Shown here: in pieces, positions 35,802 through 47,337 of the stretch
How positions within the stretch are numbered: position 1 is the first letter of the stretch
Layout of the letters: each line of letters opens with the position of its first letter
Assembly (NCBI RefSeq): GCF_902506495.1
Contig: NZ_LR733265.1
Coordinates: 498,098 to 562,097, forward strand
Reading direction: 5' to 3'
Length of the DNA: 64,000 nucleotides
Source: Pseudomonas sp. 8O
Lineage (GTDB): Bacteria > Pseudomonadota > Gammaproteobacteria > Pseudomonadales > Pseudomonadaceae
Translations under genes and position numbers: made by a program
The notes under the pieces: generated by a model
What the model was told of the DNA's origin: nothing
The model's input: only the letters and a program-made list of their open reading frames with translations
Database searches by the model: none

Positions 35802-36827
35802 TCAGTCTTCGCGGATCGCCTTGAGTCGATGTTCCCAACGGCGCTTGGCGAAGCGGCGCATGTTGGGGATATCGTCGGTCTCGTCGAGAATCGGCTTGCC
35901 GATGATGGTTTCCATGATGTCTTCCAGTGTCACCAGGCCGTGCCAGCTACCGAACTCGTCGTACACCAGGCACATGTGCTGGCGCTCCTGCATGAGCAGG
36001 GTCATCAGGTTTTCCACGTTCATGCTGTCCGGCACGACCTTGATCGGCTTCATGATCTGGGTGATCGGTTCGCCATCGTTCTCGGCCGCCAGAGCGTCAT
36101 AACGGAACACCACGCCCAGCGGCGACTCGTCCTCGCCGATCACCGGGTAACGGGAGAACTGGCTCTCGCGGGCACGTGCCTTGAACGCGGCGATCGATTC
36201 ATCCGGTGCGGCGGATTCGCAGACGATGCGTGGCGTCATGATGTCGCGCAGACGGATCTCGTGCAGATCGAGGATGTTGCTGATCACCCGCTGCTCGTCT
36301 TCGTCGAGCTTGCCCACTTCGCGGCCAAGCAGGGTCAGCGCCTTGATCTCCTGGCGAATGTCGTGCTCCGGCTCCTTGCCGCCGAACAGGCGCATGATCA
36401 GGTCCGACATGACGATGAACGGCTTGAGCAGCAGGATCATCGCCCGCAGCAGGCTGGGCAGGAAGGGCGCCAGGGCGCGCCAGTAACGGGCACCGATGGT
36501 CTTCGGCAGAATCTCCGAAAGCACCAGAATCAGCAGGGTCATGACCGCCGAGGCGATGCCCAGATAACCGTCGCCGAAGACGATCGCCACCTGTGCACCG
36601 ACACCAGTCGCACCAACGGTATGCGCCACGGTATTGAGGGTCAGGATGGCCGCCAGCGGCTGGTCGATCTTGTCTTTGAGCTCTTTCAACCTTTCGTACA
36701 GCTGCGGTTTTGCAACCTTCTGCTGAGCGATGTAACTGGGCGTGAGGGAGAGCAGGGCGGCTTCGAGGATGGAACAGATGAACGAAACCAGAATGGAGAG
36801 GACAGCGAACGCTATCAGGAGTGTCAT
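35802..36827 (-). CDS. CNNM (DUF21) transporter-like membrane protein with CBS pair
   Basis: A 341-residue protein. Three or four membrane helices of the DUF21/CNNM domain (TLLIAFAVLSILVSFICSILEAALLSLTPSYI; LILVLSEILPKTIGARYW) are followed by a CBS pair (RDIMTPRIVCESAAPDESIAAF; MCLVYDEFGSWHGLVTLEDIMETIIG). It is about 80 residues shorter than CorC/HlyC-type proteins and lacks their last domain. Family members are implicated in Mg2+/Co2+ export. Confidence 0.88.
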   Translation of the reverse strand: MTLLIAFAVLSILVSFICSILEAALLSLTPSYIAQQKVAKPQLYERLKELKDKIDQPLAAILTLNTVAHTVGATGVGAQVAIVFGDGYLGIASAVMTLLILVLSEILPKTIGARYWRALAPFLPSLLRAMILLLKPFIVMSDLIMRLFGGKEPEHDIRQEIKALTLLGREVGKLDEDEQRVISNILDLHEIRLRDIMTPRIVCESAAPDESIAAFKARARESQFSRYPVIGEDESPLGVVFRYDALAAENDGEPITQIMKPIKVVPDSMNVENLMTLLMQERQHMCLVYDEFGSWHGLVTLEDIMETIIGKPILDETDDIPNMRRFAKRRWEHRLKAIRED

Positions 36828-37024
36828 GTAGAGGGATGAGTGGCCAATGGCCGGCCAATCTAGCGCAAGCGCAGCGGAAAACAGCAGAAAAGCTGCAACA
36901 TTTCATTTCGTCATGCTGGCGCGGTTGGCGTTTGCTGCCCGGCGTCTGCTCTGCCGATGTTTAGCTGCCTGCACGTAGCCAGGCTTCGACTAGGCTAAAG
37001 GGACACTATCTGGGGAGGTCCTCC

Positions 37025-37273
37025 ATGCCGCTTGAACATCATCCGTTGACCCGCGAATTTCCTCAGCAAGGCGACGTCATGCGCAAGCTGATGCAAAGTC
37101 ATCCGCACTTCCCTCGCCTGGCTGGCGAATATGAAGCGCTGGACAAGCGCATCTACGAAATAGAGGACGGTCGCGAAGCTGCCGACGACCTGACCTTGCA
37201 GGGGCTCAAACTGCAGCGTGTGGGTCTCAAGGACGAGATCGCCGATCTGCTGCGCAAGGCGGGCAGTGCTTGA
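37025..37273 (+). CDS. DUF465 (YdcH-like) small protein, copy 1
   Basis: An 82-residue helical protein with the family signature LAGEYEALDKRIYEIEDGREAADD and LKLQRVGLKDEIADLL. ATG 37025 is preceded by GGGGAGGTCC. Role unknown. Its stop codon lies inside the Anr box that precedes its paralogue. Confidence 0.88.
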   Translation: MPLEHHPLTREFPQQGDVMRKLMQSHPHFPRLAGEYEALDKRIYEIEDGREAADDLTLQGLKLQRVGLKDEIADLLRKAGSA

Positions 37274-37283
37274 TCCGGATCAA
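37270..37283. promoter_or_regulatory. Anr/FNR box before the second DUF465 gene
   Basis: TTGATCCGGATCAA is a perfect TTGAT-N4-ATCAA site. It ends 58 bp before ATG 37342, which is a natural spacing for a class II activated promoter. It overlaps the TGA stop of the first DUF465 gene. Confidence 0.8.
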
Positions 37284-37341
37284 ATGAACGGTCGACGTGC
37301 AGCGCTAGGCTGGAGCCATCTTCCCTGTCAGAGGCTTCCTC

Positions 37342-37620
37342 ATGCACGTCGACCACCATCCGCTGGTTCATGATTTCCCCGAACTGCGCAACGAACTGCA
37401 GCGTCTGCGGCAGAGCGATGAACAGTTCTCTCGTCAGGCCGAAGAGTACGAAGCGCTGGACAAGCGCATCTGCCGTATAGAGGACGGTATCGAGTTGCTC
37501 GATGACGTTACCCTCAGCGCACTGAAACTCCATCGTGTAGCGATCAAGGACGAACTGGCGCGCCAGCTCAAACGCGCTGCAGGTCAGTGCTGCGGTTGTG
37601 GCAATGGCTGTCGGGGTTGA
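37342..37620 (+). CDS. DUF465 (YdcH-like) small protein, copy 2, with Cys-rich tail
   Basis: A 92-residue paralogue of the preceding gene (EEYEALDKRICRIEDGIELLDD). It differs by a C-terminal tail GQCCGCGNGCRG, in which four Cys could bind a metal. A perfect Anr box lies upstream, so oxygen-limited induction is likely (inference). Confidence 0.88.
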   Translation: MHVDHHPLVHDFPELRNELQRLRQSDEQFSRQAEEYEALDKRICRIEDGIELLDDVTLSALKLHRVAIKDELARQLKRAAGQCCGCGNGCRG

Positions 37621-37640
37621 TGCCCGGAAAATGCGGCAGG

Positions 37641-37683
37641 CACGGCGCACCCTACGAGATCGCTAGCGGTAGGGTGCGCCGTG
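37641..37683. repeat. intergenic hairpin of the GTAGGGTGCGC family
   Basis: CACGGCGCACCCTAC (37641-37655) and GTAGGGTGCGCCGTG (37669-37683) are perfect 15-bp inverted arms around a 13-base loop. Placed between convergent genes, it may act as a terminator; related copies are at 11914 and 45954. Confidence 0.8.
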
Positions 37684-37736
37684 CGCACCGGCCTTCCCGG
37701 ATCTCATCTTGACTTCGCCATCGGAGCCGAAAGGCC

Positions 37737-38231
37737 TCAATGCACGGGCGGGTTGATCAGATAAGTGAGCAGCCCGTCCGCCTCTTCTTCTGTCCACACC
37801 GGGCGCGCCGGCCTGGGCCATTCGTTCAGCAGCTGCTGCCAGAAGGCACAGGCCAGCTCATCCTGACGGTAGAAACGCAGTAGCCAGGGTCTGCCATCGC
37901 CCATTACCTGCTGTACCAGGGCGCGACCGATGCCCTGGCGACGATACTTTTTCAGGATGAACAGGTCGGCGAATTCCGGCACATCAAGACCGGGTAACTC
38001 GCTCTGTTCGATCAGCAGGAAGCCGGCAATGAAGCCGTCGACCAGTATCAGTTGCGCACTCCAGCCCGGCTCCTGCCAATAGCGCTGCAGGTGGGGTTGG
38101 TGGATGTAGAAGCGACCGTCCGTCTCCACGTCTTCCTGCTCCCAGTCCGAGCTTTCGTAGGCGTAGAACTGGTAGAGGTTGGCCAGTAGCGGCAGCTGTT
38201 CGGCGCTGGTGGGTAGCAGTTGGATCTGCAT
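37737..38231 (-). CDS. GNAT family N-acetyltransferase
   Basis: A 164-residue acetyltransferase beginning MQIQLLPTSAEQLPLLANLY. FADLFILKKYRRQGIGRALVQQVM carries the acetyl-CoA-binding R-R-Q-G-I-G motif. Substrate unknown. The reading frame continues 35 codons upstream of ATG 38231, but that part covers the divergent radA promoter region. Confidence 0.88.
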   Translation of the reverse strand: MQIQLLPTSAEQLPLLANLYQFYAYESSDWEQEDVETDGRFYIHQPHLQRYWQEPGWSAQLILVDGFIAGFLLIEQSELPGLDVPEFADLFILKKYRRQGIGRALVQQVMGDGRPWLLRFYRQDELACAFWQQLLNEWPRPARPVWTEEEADGLLTYLINPPVH

Positions 38232-38323
38232 ATGTGCATTCCGGGCAGAGTGGCTGTGGTCTGTAAATTTATCCAGTTGTTCGGTATCGTTCCAGCCTTC
38301 GTTCAGCGGCAGGATTGATCGCA

Positions 38324-39682
<1,359 letters not shown>

Positions 39683-39767
39683 GTCTCTGTGATGTAGGCC
39701 CGTTTGCCATGTGATAGGCGAGCCTGCTGGCTGAGCGCGATATGCGAACTTCCTTGAGGATGCTCTG

Positions 39768-39857
39768 AAAAAGCCGTCATTCCTGTGTAGGTGGGCATCC
39801 AGAGCCTATGGATTTCCTGGGTTCGCGTAGTCGCGGAGTGACGGTAAAGGGCTTTTT
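39768..39857. repeat. intergenic hairpin repeat (TCATTCC...GGAGTGACGG type)
   Basis: AAAAAGCCGTCATTCC begins the element and GGAGTGACGG...GGCTTTTT ends it, forming a long imperfect inverted repeat around GGATTTCCTGGGTTCGCG. This is a common bacterial intergenic repeat type. It stands after radA. Confidence 0.7.
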
Positions 39858-39955
<98 letters not shown>

Positions 39956-40815
39956 CAGTGCCGGCTCTGGTTTGTTCAGCTTCTGGTCAGGAGTTGTGCG
40001 TTAGAGTTTTCCTGGTTATCTGGTCCGAGCCAATGCTCACCTTGAATTCGACTGGCATGCTGCGCGCTTCCTATATCTTGAAGCCTGCAGTGTATTTCTG
40101 TGTGGGCGGATTGCCTGCTGTAGATGTGCGCGCCACTACCAAGTCAGTGCATGTAATTGCGTGTCCTGTGATGGTTGGGTCGCCAAGCTGTTAATGCTTG
40201 AAAGTGTTCAGTTGTTTGTGTGGCTTTGATGTCGTTATAAGCGCGTGCGGCGTAGTGGCGTGATGTCCGATGGAAACTTTGCGCGCGTAAAGTTTGCTCT
40301 TTAATCGGCCTGCTTTAGCCATTGTTTTTTTGTCAGAAAAGTTATCTTGGGTGATGTCCGGTAGCCTCTGTTGGCCGTCCTCCGGGCACCTTCGTGTGTG
40401 GGTGAAATAGGGGCGCCTCTGAAATATGGGTGAGGCGGTCAGCGCAATGCTGATTGCTGTTCCGAGAGAAGGCGAAAGACGGTCGGTGTCGCGCACAAGA
40501 TTTTTTAATGCAGTGATCATGACGCGGGTAGTGCTTAGACATGCTCCGTAGGGCTTTGCGTTACTTGAATTGGTGACATTAGGCGCTTTGTGTCGGCGTG
40601 TCTTCTTGAAAGGCAGATTACTTTTTAGCATGGCGTCTTTGTTGCGCTGAGCTACTTCGTTGGTTTGATTTTTTAAGTTTTGATCAGTGTCTGTTGTATG
40701 CGGTGCGTGGAGTGAGTCGGAGATTGCAGGCAAGCATGTATGCGCATTAGTTTCCGGTTAGGCAAGGAACGCCTGAAGTGAAAAACTACATTAACTGGAA
40801 TGGTGTGGGTTCATT
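39956..40815. other. gene-poor leader of the autotransporter gene
   Basis: About 860 bp, more AT-rich than its surroundings, with T-runs (for example TTTTTTT near 40325). Possible reading frames here lack ribosome-binding sites and recognisable similarity. It probably holds the autotransporter promoter and regulatory sequence; no specific site is identified. Confidence 0.5.
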
Positions 40816-43755
40816 ATGAATAAGATAAAGCAGCATGGTGTAAACCCCTTGAAAAAGCGGCCGGCCACTCTTCTGGGTTCGGCAATGGCCGCCATTGCCT
40901 GCCTCCCAACGCTGGCTCTGGGTGGCAATGAGTGTGGTGTCGGTCCCACGGTCGTGTGTAACGGCACCGGGAACCCTTATGCAGATGGCATTAACTATAC
41001 CGGCGCGAATAACAATGTGACGCTGGCCGCAGGCACGGTAGTCGACACAACCGGCGGCAATCCGCTTGGTGCTCACTCGGATACCACCGTAGGTATCGGC
41101 CTGGGCGTTCCCTCAGTCACGACCGCAGGTAATGCCTCCCTCACGGTCGAGGAGGGCGCCAGAGTCATCATCGCGCAGGACAACACCTATGGTCTTGTCA
41201 TTCGCGGCTCGTCGGGTGACTCGACCGGTACGCTGGTCAACAATGGCTCGGTTTCGATGCAGGGAACAGGCGGCCGGGCGATCTACGTATTCACCAATGG
41301 CGATGCCTCTGTCACCAATGGCGCGAGTGGCGTTCTCTCAGGGAGCGCTGCCTTCGGTATCTTTGCCCAGGATGCCGGCGTCGACCATGCAGTCTCCGTC
41401 GTCAACGACGGCGAAATCAATCTGACCGCTGATGGCTCGACCGGTATTCGCGCTGTTGCCACGGGCGCTGCGGGTTCGGCATCGGTCATTCAGAACGGTA
41501 CGGTGTCTGCGGGTGCCGGCGGCATCGGTGTGGAAGTTCGTCTGGGTTCTACGGCCGCGAGTACCGGCACATTCGTGAACACCGGGACGATCACGGGGGG
41601 GACGGGGGTCAGTTTTTCCCAGGGGCAGGGAACGATGACGGCGACCAACACGGGCTCGATCATCGGTACGGATGCCACGTCCAGCGGCCTGCTGGTTGGT
41701 AGCGGTGTAGCCAATATCACCAATGCCGGACTCATCTCGGGTAACACGGGTGTGACTCTGCAGACGGATAACAACAGTCTGACCAACAGTGGAACCATTA
41801 CCGGAACCGGCGGTACGGCCGTTGCTGTTGCGGGTAACAACAATGCCGTGACTCTCACCGATGGCTCCGTACTCAATGGGGGAGCTGTCAGCACGGGTAC
41901 GGGCAATAGCCTGCAGTTGCAGGGCTCGGGTTTCGTTTCAGGTGATCTTTCAGGATTCTCCAGCCTGGACGTGTCCGGATCTCTCTGGCAGGTCGGCGGG
42001 GATGTCTCGACAACATCCGGTTCGCTGAGCATAAGCTCCGGGACGTTGCAGATCGGTACAGGCGGCACCACCGGCTCCATCACAGGGGATGTAATCAATA
42101 ACGGTACGCTGGCCTTCAACCGTTTCGATGACATCACCTACTCGGGTGTTATATCCGGTACTGGTGGGCTTTCGCAGATCGGCTTGGGCACCACGACGCT
42201 TACAGGCGCCAATGTCTATAGCGGGGAGACGCGCGTATCTGCTGGGCGACTGGCTGCTGGCAATGCGGGTGCATTCAGTTCCAGTTCCACCTATGCGATC
42301 GATGCTGGCGGTGTGCTGGACCTGAACGGTTTCAGTCACGCGCTGAACAGCGTGACGAATGCGGGCGAAATCCGCATCGGTGATAGCGCCAATGCTACTT
42401 TCACGACGAACAACTACGTGGGTAACGGCGGTGTCATTGCCCTCAGCACCTACCTGGGCGCAGATGGATCAGCGTCTGATCGCATCGTTATCGATGGCGG
42501 TACCGCTACGGGTAGCACAACGCTTTCGATCACTAATGTGGGTGGTCCCGGAGCACTCACGACAGCCAATGGAATACAGATTGTCGAAGCCATCAATGGT
42601 GCGACGACCTCTGCTGATGCGTTTCGTCTCAATGCGCCGGTGGTGGCCGGTGCTTTCGAGTACAGCCTGTATCGAGGCGGTCTCAATGCGGGCATGAACG
42701 ATCAGGACTGGTTCCTGCGCTCTATCGATACATCGTCCGCTGGAGGGCCTGGTAACCAAGCGCTGAGTGCTTCGGCGCAGACTGTCCGTGTCTATTCCAG
42801 TCAGCTCGGCACTTATGCGCTGTCGACCCTTGGTTCTTTGCAGCAGCGTAAAGGTCATAGCATCTGGCTGAACGGTAGTGCTGACGGCGCTGAGAAAGGT
42901 AGCCGCAGTGAGGCAAGCCCAGCCGGTTCCTGGGGGCGTGTGGCTGGCGAGTACGGCTCTTATGACCCCAAGAAGGGTTCGCCGTATACCCAGCACATCG
43001 GTTTCATGCAGCTTGGTTATGAAAATACTGCTTTGCAGAATGAGCACGGGGTGCTTAACGCCGGTCTCTACGCAACCATGGGCACGTCGCACGTCAATGT
43101 CGACGTTACCCGTGATTCGGCAAGTGGCGAGAAGCGCAGTGGCAAGATCACTACGACCGGCTACGGTGTAGGCGCCAGTGCTACCTGGCTGGAGGAGAAT
43201 GGCCTCTATGCCGATGCCGTGGGGCAGTTGACCTGGTATGACAGCAAGCTATCGAGCAAAACGGGGGGTGGCAACAAAGGCTGGTCGTCCGTGATGAGCC
43301 TGGAGGTCGGTCAGCGCCTTGATGCCGGTTCGGATTGGACGGTGGTTCCGCAAGCTCAATTGGCATGGACTCACGTCGACTTCGACAGTTTCAGCGACGA
43401 ACATGGTGCACGTATCGTTCAGGCCAAGAACGATAGCCTCAAAGGTCGTGTCGGTGTCCAGGTTGAACCACCTGTGAGCTGGTACAGCGACAACAGTCAG
43501 AACAATCCGGTGAAGCTGTACGGCATTGCCAACCTTAGCTACGACATCCTTTCCGGCAGTGAGGTCGATGTCGCCAAGGTTCGTCTCGACCAGAACAATC
43601 GGCGCCTTTGGGGGGAGTTGGGAGCGGGTGGCAGCGTTGTCCGAAAAGACAACTGGAGTGCGTCTGGTGAGATTAGCTGCGCCGAGGCTATAGGTGCTGG
43701 CCGTTCGCACAATCATGCGTTCAAGGGAACGATCAGCGTGAGCTCCGCCTGGTAA
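40816..43755 (+). CDS. autotransporter with pertactin-like passenger and C-terminal beta-barrel (type Va)
   Basis: A 979-residue surface protein. A signal peptide (TLLGSAMAAIACLPTLALG) precedes a Gly/Ser/Thr/Asn-rich beta-helix passenger to about residue 680 (repeats such as NTGTITGGTGVSF and NSGTITGTGGTAV). An autotransporter-associated strand repeat (GGLSQIGLGTTTLTGANVYS) marks the passenger's end. The last about 280 residues form the barrel (GSWGRVAGEYGSYDPKKG to SVSSAW, aromatic last residue). The passenger may be an adhesin; no protease triad was seen. A terminator follows. Confidence 0.9.
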   Translation: MNKIKQHGVNPLKKRPATLLGSAMAAIACLPTLALGGNECGVGPTVVCNGTGNPYADGINYTGANNNVTLAAGTVVDTTGGNPLGAHSDTTVGIGLGVPSVTTAGNASLTVEEGARVIIAQDNTYGLVIRGSSGDSTGTLVNNGSVSMQGTGGRAIYVFTNGDASVTNGASGVLSGSAAFGIFAQDAGVDHAVSVVNDGEINLTADGSTGIRAVATGAAGSASVIQNGTVSAGAGGIGVEVRLGSTAASTGTFVNTGTITGGTGVSFSQGQGTMTATNTGSIIGTDATSSGLLVGSGVANITNAGLISGNTGVTLQTDNNSLTNSGTITGTGGTAVAVAGNNNAVTLTDGSVLNGGAVSTGTGNSLQLQGSGFVSGDLSGFSSLDVSGSLWQVGGDVSTTSGSLSISSGTLQIGTGGTTGSITGDVINNGTLAFNRFDDITYSGVISGTGGLSQIGLGTTTLTGANVYSGETRVSAGRLAAGNAGAFSSSSTYAIDAGGVLDLNGFSHALNSVTNAGEIRIGDSANATFTTNNYVGNGGVIALSTYLGADGSASDRIVIDGGTATGSTTLSITNVGGPGALTTANGIQIVEAINGATTSADAFRLNAPVVAGAFEYSLYRGGLNAGMNDQDWFLRSIDTSSAGGPGNQALSASAQTVRVYSSQLGTYALSTLGSLQQRKGHSIWLNGSADGAEKGSRSEASPAGSWGRVAGEYGSYDPKKGSPYTQHIGFMQLGYENTALQNEHGVLNAGLYATMGTSHVNVDVTRDSASGEKRSGKITTTGYGVGASATWLEENGLYADAVGQLTWYDSKLSSKTGGGNKGWSSVMSLEVGQRLDAGSDWTVVPQAQLAWTHVDFDSFSDEHGARIVQAKNDSLKGRVGVQVEPPVSWYSDNSQNNPVKLYGIANLSYDILSGSEVDVAKVRLDQNNRRLWGELGAGGSVVRKDNWSASGEISCAEAIGAGRSHNHAFKGTISVSSAW

Positions 43756-43779
43756 GTGCCAGGCAAGGCGGCAACCATT

Positions 43780-43837
43780 CGAAGCCCTTCCGAACCGGTA
43801 TGAGCATCGCTCATTCGGTGTGCGAAGGGCTTTTTTC
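43780..43837 (+). terminator. terminator of the autotransporter gene
   Basis: AAGCCCTTC ... GAAGGGCTT stem with an inner GAGC/GCTC stem, then TTTTTT. It begins 25 bp after the stop codon. Confidence 0.85.
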
Positions 43838-43850
43838 GTTCGAAGGCAGA

Positions 43851-43887
43851 GTGCTTCAATTGCGGCGTCCTGCCGCAATTGAAGCAC
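43851..43887. repeat. perfect 16-bp inverted repeat
   Basis: GTGCTTCAATTGCGGC and GCCGCAATTGAAGCAC surround a 5-base loop (GTCCT). There is no T-tract. It stands 10 bp before the Anr box at 43897. Confidence 0.9.
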
Positions 43888-43896
43888 CGGCGACTC

Positions 43897-43910
43897 TTGA
43901 TGCAGATCAA
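43897..43910. promoter_or_regulatory. Anr/FNR box upstream of a small gene
   Basis: TTGATGCAGATCAA matches TTGAT-N4-ATCAA perfectly. It ends 58 bp before ATG 43969, the same spacing seen for the second DUF465 gene. Confidence 0.8.
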
Positions 43911-43968
43911 TAGATAGCCGGCTATCGGCGTGCAGCATGGTCGTGTGTCCATATGAGGAGGCCACATC

Positions 43969-44115
43969 ATGTTTCTGTTCTTCGACTTTTTTTCCCGTGC
44001 GTTCAATCCGGATGTTCAGGTCACGCAATCCCGTGAAGCACAGCGCAAGGCCAAACGTATCGAAGCGCGACGTCAGCGTCGCAAGGCTGCCGAGGTGGTG
44101 TGTCGCGCCCACTGA
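43969..44115 (+). CDS. 48-residue small protein of unknown function, probably Anr-controlled
   Basis: ATG 43969 follows ATGAGGAGGCCACATC, a strong ribosome-binding site. The product starts MFLFFDFFSRAFNPDVQVTQ, a short aromatic hydrophobic stretch, and ends in a strongly basic helix (AQRKAKRIEARRQRRKAAEV). It could be membrane-associated or nucleic-acid-binding. An Anr box precedes it, so low-oxygen expression is likely. I do not recognise a family. The combination of good ribosome-binding site and regulatory site argues that it is real. Confidence 0.65.
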   Translation: MFLFFDFFSRAFNPDVQVTQSREAQRKAKRIEARRQRRKAAEVVCRAH

Positions 44116-44136
44116 TATGCGCGGGATACGCAGGCG

Positions 44137-44646
44137 TCAGTGGCAGCGTTGCCAGTCGTGTTGCATGGCCTGACGCATCAGACCCGCAAGCTTTTCGATA
44201 TCCGTCTTGCGGCGGATGTTCAGGCGATGGTTCCACTGTTCGCGCACTGATTGCCAGTTCACGTGCCGTGGATCTGTTGTTCAAGCCTTGCGCCATCATT
44301 TGCGGTATCTGACTCTTGAGCGGGGACAGTGCTGCCTCCGGCATTGACATGTAGCCAGTCAGCGCCCCGGCCAGCGCCTTGATCGCGGCGATGATTTCTC
44401 CTGATCTTGCACCTTTGAGTACATGGCCAGCGGCACCAGCCTGCAGGGATTGGCGAACATATTGCCGGCCACTGTACATGCTCAGTCTCACTACCTTGAA
44501 CCTCGGATGACCGCGAGCGAGCAGTGCTGTCGGCTCCAGCCCGCTGGCGTCCTTCAGACCAATATCCATCAGCGCGATGTCGGGTCGTTCGCGTTCTACC
44601 AGCGTCACGGCTTCTTTCGCAGAGCCGGCTTCGGGACTGTATCCGC
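44137..44646 (-). pseudogene. degraded NarL-type response regulator
   Basis: The reverse strand holds the middle and end of a receiver domain (ERERPDIALMDIGLKDASGLE, with the phospho-acceptor Asp; LQAGAAGHVLKGARSGEIIAAI) and a worn LuxR-type HTH (MMAQGLNNRSTARELAISARTVE). After TVE the frame breaks; the continuation HRLNIRRKTDIEKLAGLMRQ ending WQRCH is found one base out of frame. The N-terminal start of the receiver is missing: the fragment meets the CobW remnant at about 44646. It is a truncated, frameshifted pseudogene. Confidence 0.8.
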
Positions 44647-44862
44647 ACACTGGTGCTGGAGAGCCTTGAACCGGTGGCTCTGGAGCGCCTCAGTGCGTTC
44701 ATGGAGGGCTTGCTGGCGCGCTTCGGCGATGCGCTGCTGCGCTACAAGGGTGTAGTTGAGGTGGTGAACGAGCCGCGCGAAAGCGTGCTGGTGTTCATTG
44801 GTGGCGACCAGCCTGAGGATGAAATCCGCCAGGGATTCGCCAAAGCGCTCAGTCAGCCTTGA
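44647..44862 (+). pseudogene. C-terminal fragment of a CobW/YjiA-family GTPase
   Basis: The frame ALERLSAFMEGLLARFGDAL, LRYKGVV, then EPRESVLVFIGGDQPEDEIR and a short GFAKAL tail matches the CobW C-terminal domain, with an internal deletion after YKGVV. The GTPase domain and start codon are absent. In P. aeruginosa a yjiA-like gene belongs to a cstA-yjiX-yjiA group near mapZ (from memory), so this may be the scar left when that group was deleted. Confidence 0.7.
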
Positions 44863-45234
44863 TCAGGGTTGGTCGCCCAGGGCGGCGAGCTCTCGTTCAA
44901 GCAGACTCTCGTCGCCCAGATTGAGTTCGACCAGCCGCCGCAGATGGCTGATTGATTCCAGGTCGATATGGCGGCAGACGAAGCCGAGATAACCCGCCTG
45001 GGTACGGGTCAGCAACACTTCCATCTTTACCCGCGCTTCGTCGCCGAGCTGGATCTGCGCTTCGAACGGCTGATCCGGGTCAGCGTTCCAGTCTGCCGGA
45101 GTCTCGACCATCAGACCCTTGAGCGAAAGGTCATGCAACACCGCCGCCCATTGCCGCTCGTCTTGAACGAGTACGGTGGGGGCGTCGAAGGCGATGCGCT
45201 GAAAGCGCCGACGCTCGTTGGCTGATTCACTCAT
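44863..45234 (-). CDS. mapZ: PilZ-domain c-di-GMP receptor, MapZ-like
   Basis: A 123-residue single PilZ domain. The c-di-GMP motifs RxxxR ([10 protein letters not shown]) and DxSxxG (DLSLKG) are intact. The C-terminal [20 protein letters not shown] closely follows P. aeruginosa MapZ (PA4608, from memory), which binds the chemotaxis methyltransferase CheR1 when loaded with c-di-GMP and so alters flagellar motor switching. The start at the second Met (45234) gives the better spacing from AGGAG. It sits in the same radA...glyA...morA neighbourhood. Confidence 0.88.
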   Translation of the reverse strand: MSESANERRRFQRIAFDAPTVLVQDERQWAAVLHDLSLKGLMVETPADWNADPDQPFEAQIQLGDEARVKMEVLLTRTQAGYLGFVCRHIDLESISHLRRLVELNLGDESLLERELAALGDQP

Positions 45235-45399
45235 GCCCATACTCCTGAAGGATTTACATCACTATAGCCAAGGCTGACGGCTCCGTACTTTGCCCCTGTG
45301 TCGCAGGGCACAGCAGAGGCATACCAGTTTGACAGGTGGCCAAGTCTCGCCAAAGCTCCGTGTGTAGTTTTTATTACTCGATATTGCGGAGCGATAGAC

Positions 45400-45906
45400 A
45401 TGAGCAAACGACTGCTAGGCAAAGGTTTGGTCTTCGGCCTGTTGAGCATGGCCAGTGTCGGCGCATTTGCCGATGCTGCGGGTGGCAATGGCTGCGGCTG
45501 GGGCAACATGCTGTTCGAAGGGCAGCGTGGCATGGCCCCGCATTTCCTGGCCACCACCACCAACGGCACATTCGGTAATGCCACCTTCGGCATGACGTCG
45601 GGTACCAACGGTTGCGATACCAGCGGCGCGCTGGGCTACAACGGTCGCTCCATGTTGGCGATGAACGGCATGCTCGACTCCATCGCTGAAGACATGGCCA
45701 TGGGCCAGGGCGAAGCGCTGGACGCCTACGCCACCCTGCTGGGCGTCGAAGCCCAGGATCGTGCGCGCTTCGCCAAGGTTACTCACGACAATTTCGGCAG
45801 CATCTTCAGCAAAGCCGACGCCACCAGTGAGCAGGTGCTGGCAGCCACGCTTCAGGTGATGAGTCGTGACGCGCAACTGGCGCGCTATGTGAAACAGCCC
45901 GCGTAG
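45400..45906 (+). CDS. DUF3015 family exported protein
   Basis: A 168-residue secreted or periplasmic protein. The signal peptide (LLGKGLVFGLLSMASVGAFA) is followed by GGNGCGWGNMLFEGQRG, TTNGTFGNATFGMTSGTNGC and YATLLGV, all DUF3015 markers. Function is unknown. ATG 45400 is preceded by GCGGAGCG. Divergent from mapZ and convergent with glyA. Confidence 0.9.
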   Translation: MSKRLLGKGLVFGLLSMASVGAFADAAGGNGCGWGNMLFEGQRGMAPHFLATTTNGTFGNATFGMTSGTNGCDTSGALGYNGRSMLAMNGMLDSIAEDMAMGQGEALDAYATLLGVEAQDRARFAKVTHDNFGSIFSKADATSEQVLAATLQVMSRDAQLARYVKQPA

Positions 45907-46014
45907 GCGGTAATGTCCGTTTCGTTGTCGGTGCGCACGATTCGCGGAGTTCAGTAGGGTGCGCCGTGCGCACCAGCCGTATACCGTGCACGACAAGGAA
46001 ATCGACAAGGCAAA

Positions 46015-46042
46015 AAGAAGCCCGCCAATCGGCGGGCTTCTT
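46015..46042. terminator. bidirectional terminator between the DUF3015 gene and glyA
   Basis: AAGAAGCCCGCC-AATC-GGCGGGCTTCTT is a perfect 12-bp stem with A and T tracts on both sides, so it can end both convergent transcripts. Confidence 0.92.
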
Positions 46043-46060
46043 CATTTCAGGCCAGCGGCC

Positions 46061-47314
<1,254 letters not shown>

Positions 47315-47337
47315 GGCGGTCCCCTGAAATCAGCTGG

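Noticed and set aside
40191..40733. 180-codon reverse frame in the autotransporter leader
   Set aside because: Composition is random-like, with no ribosome-binding site or motif; retained as unassigned DNA.
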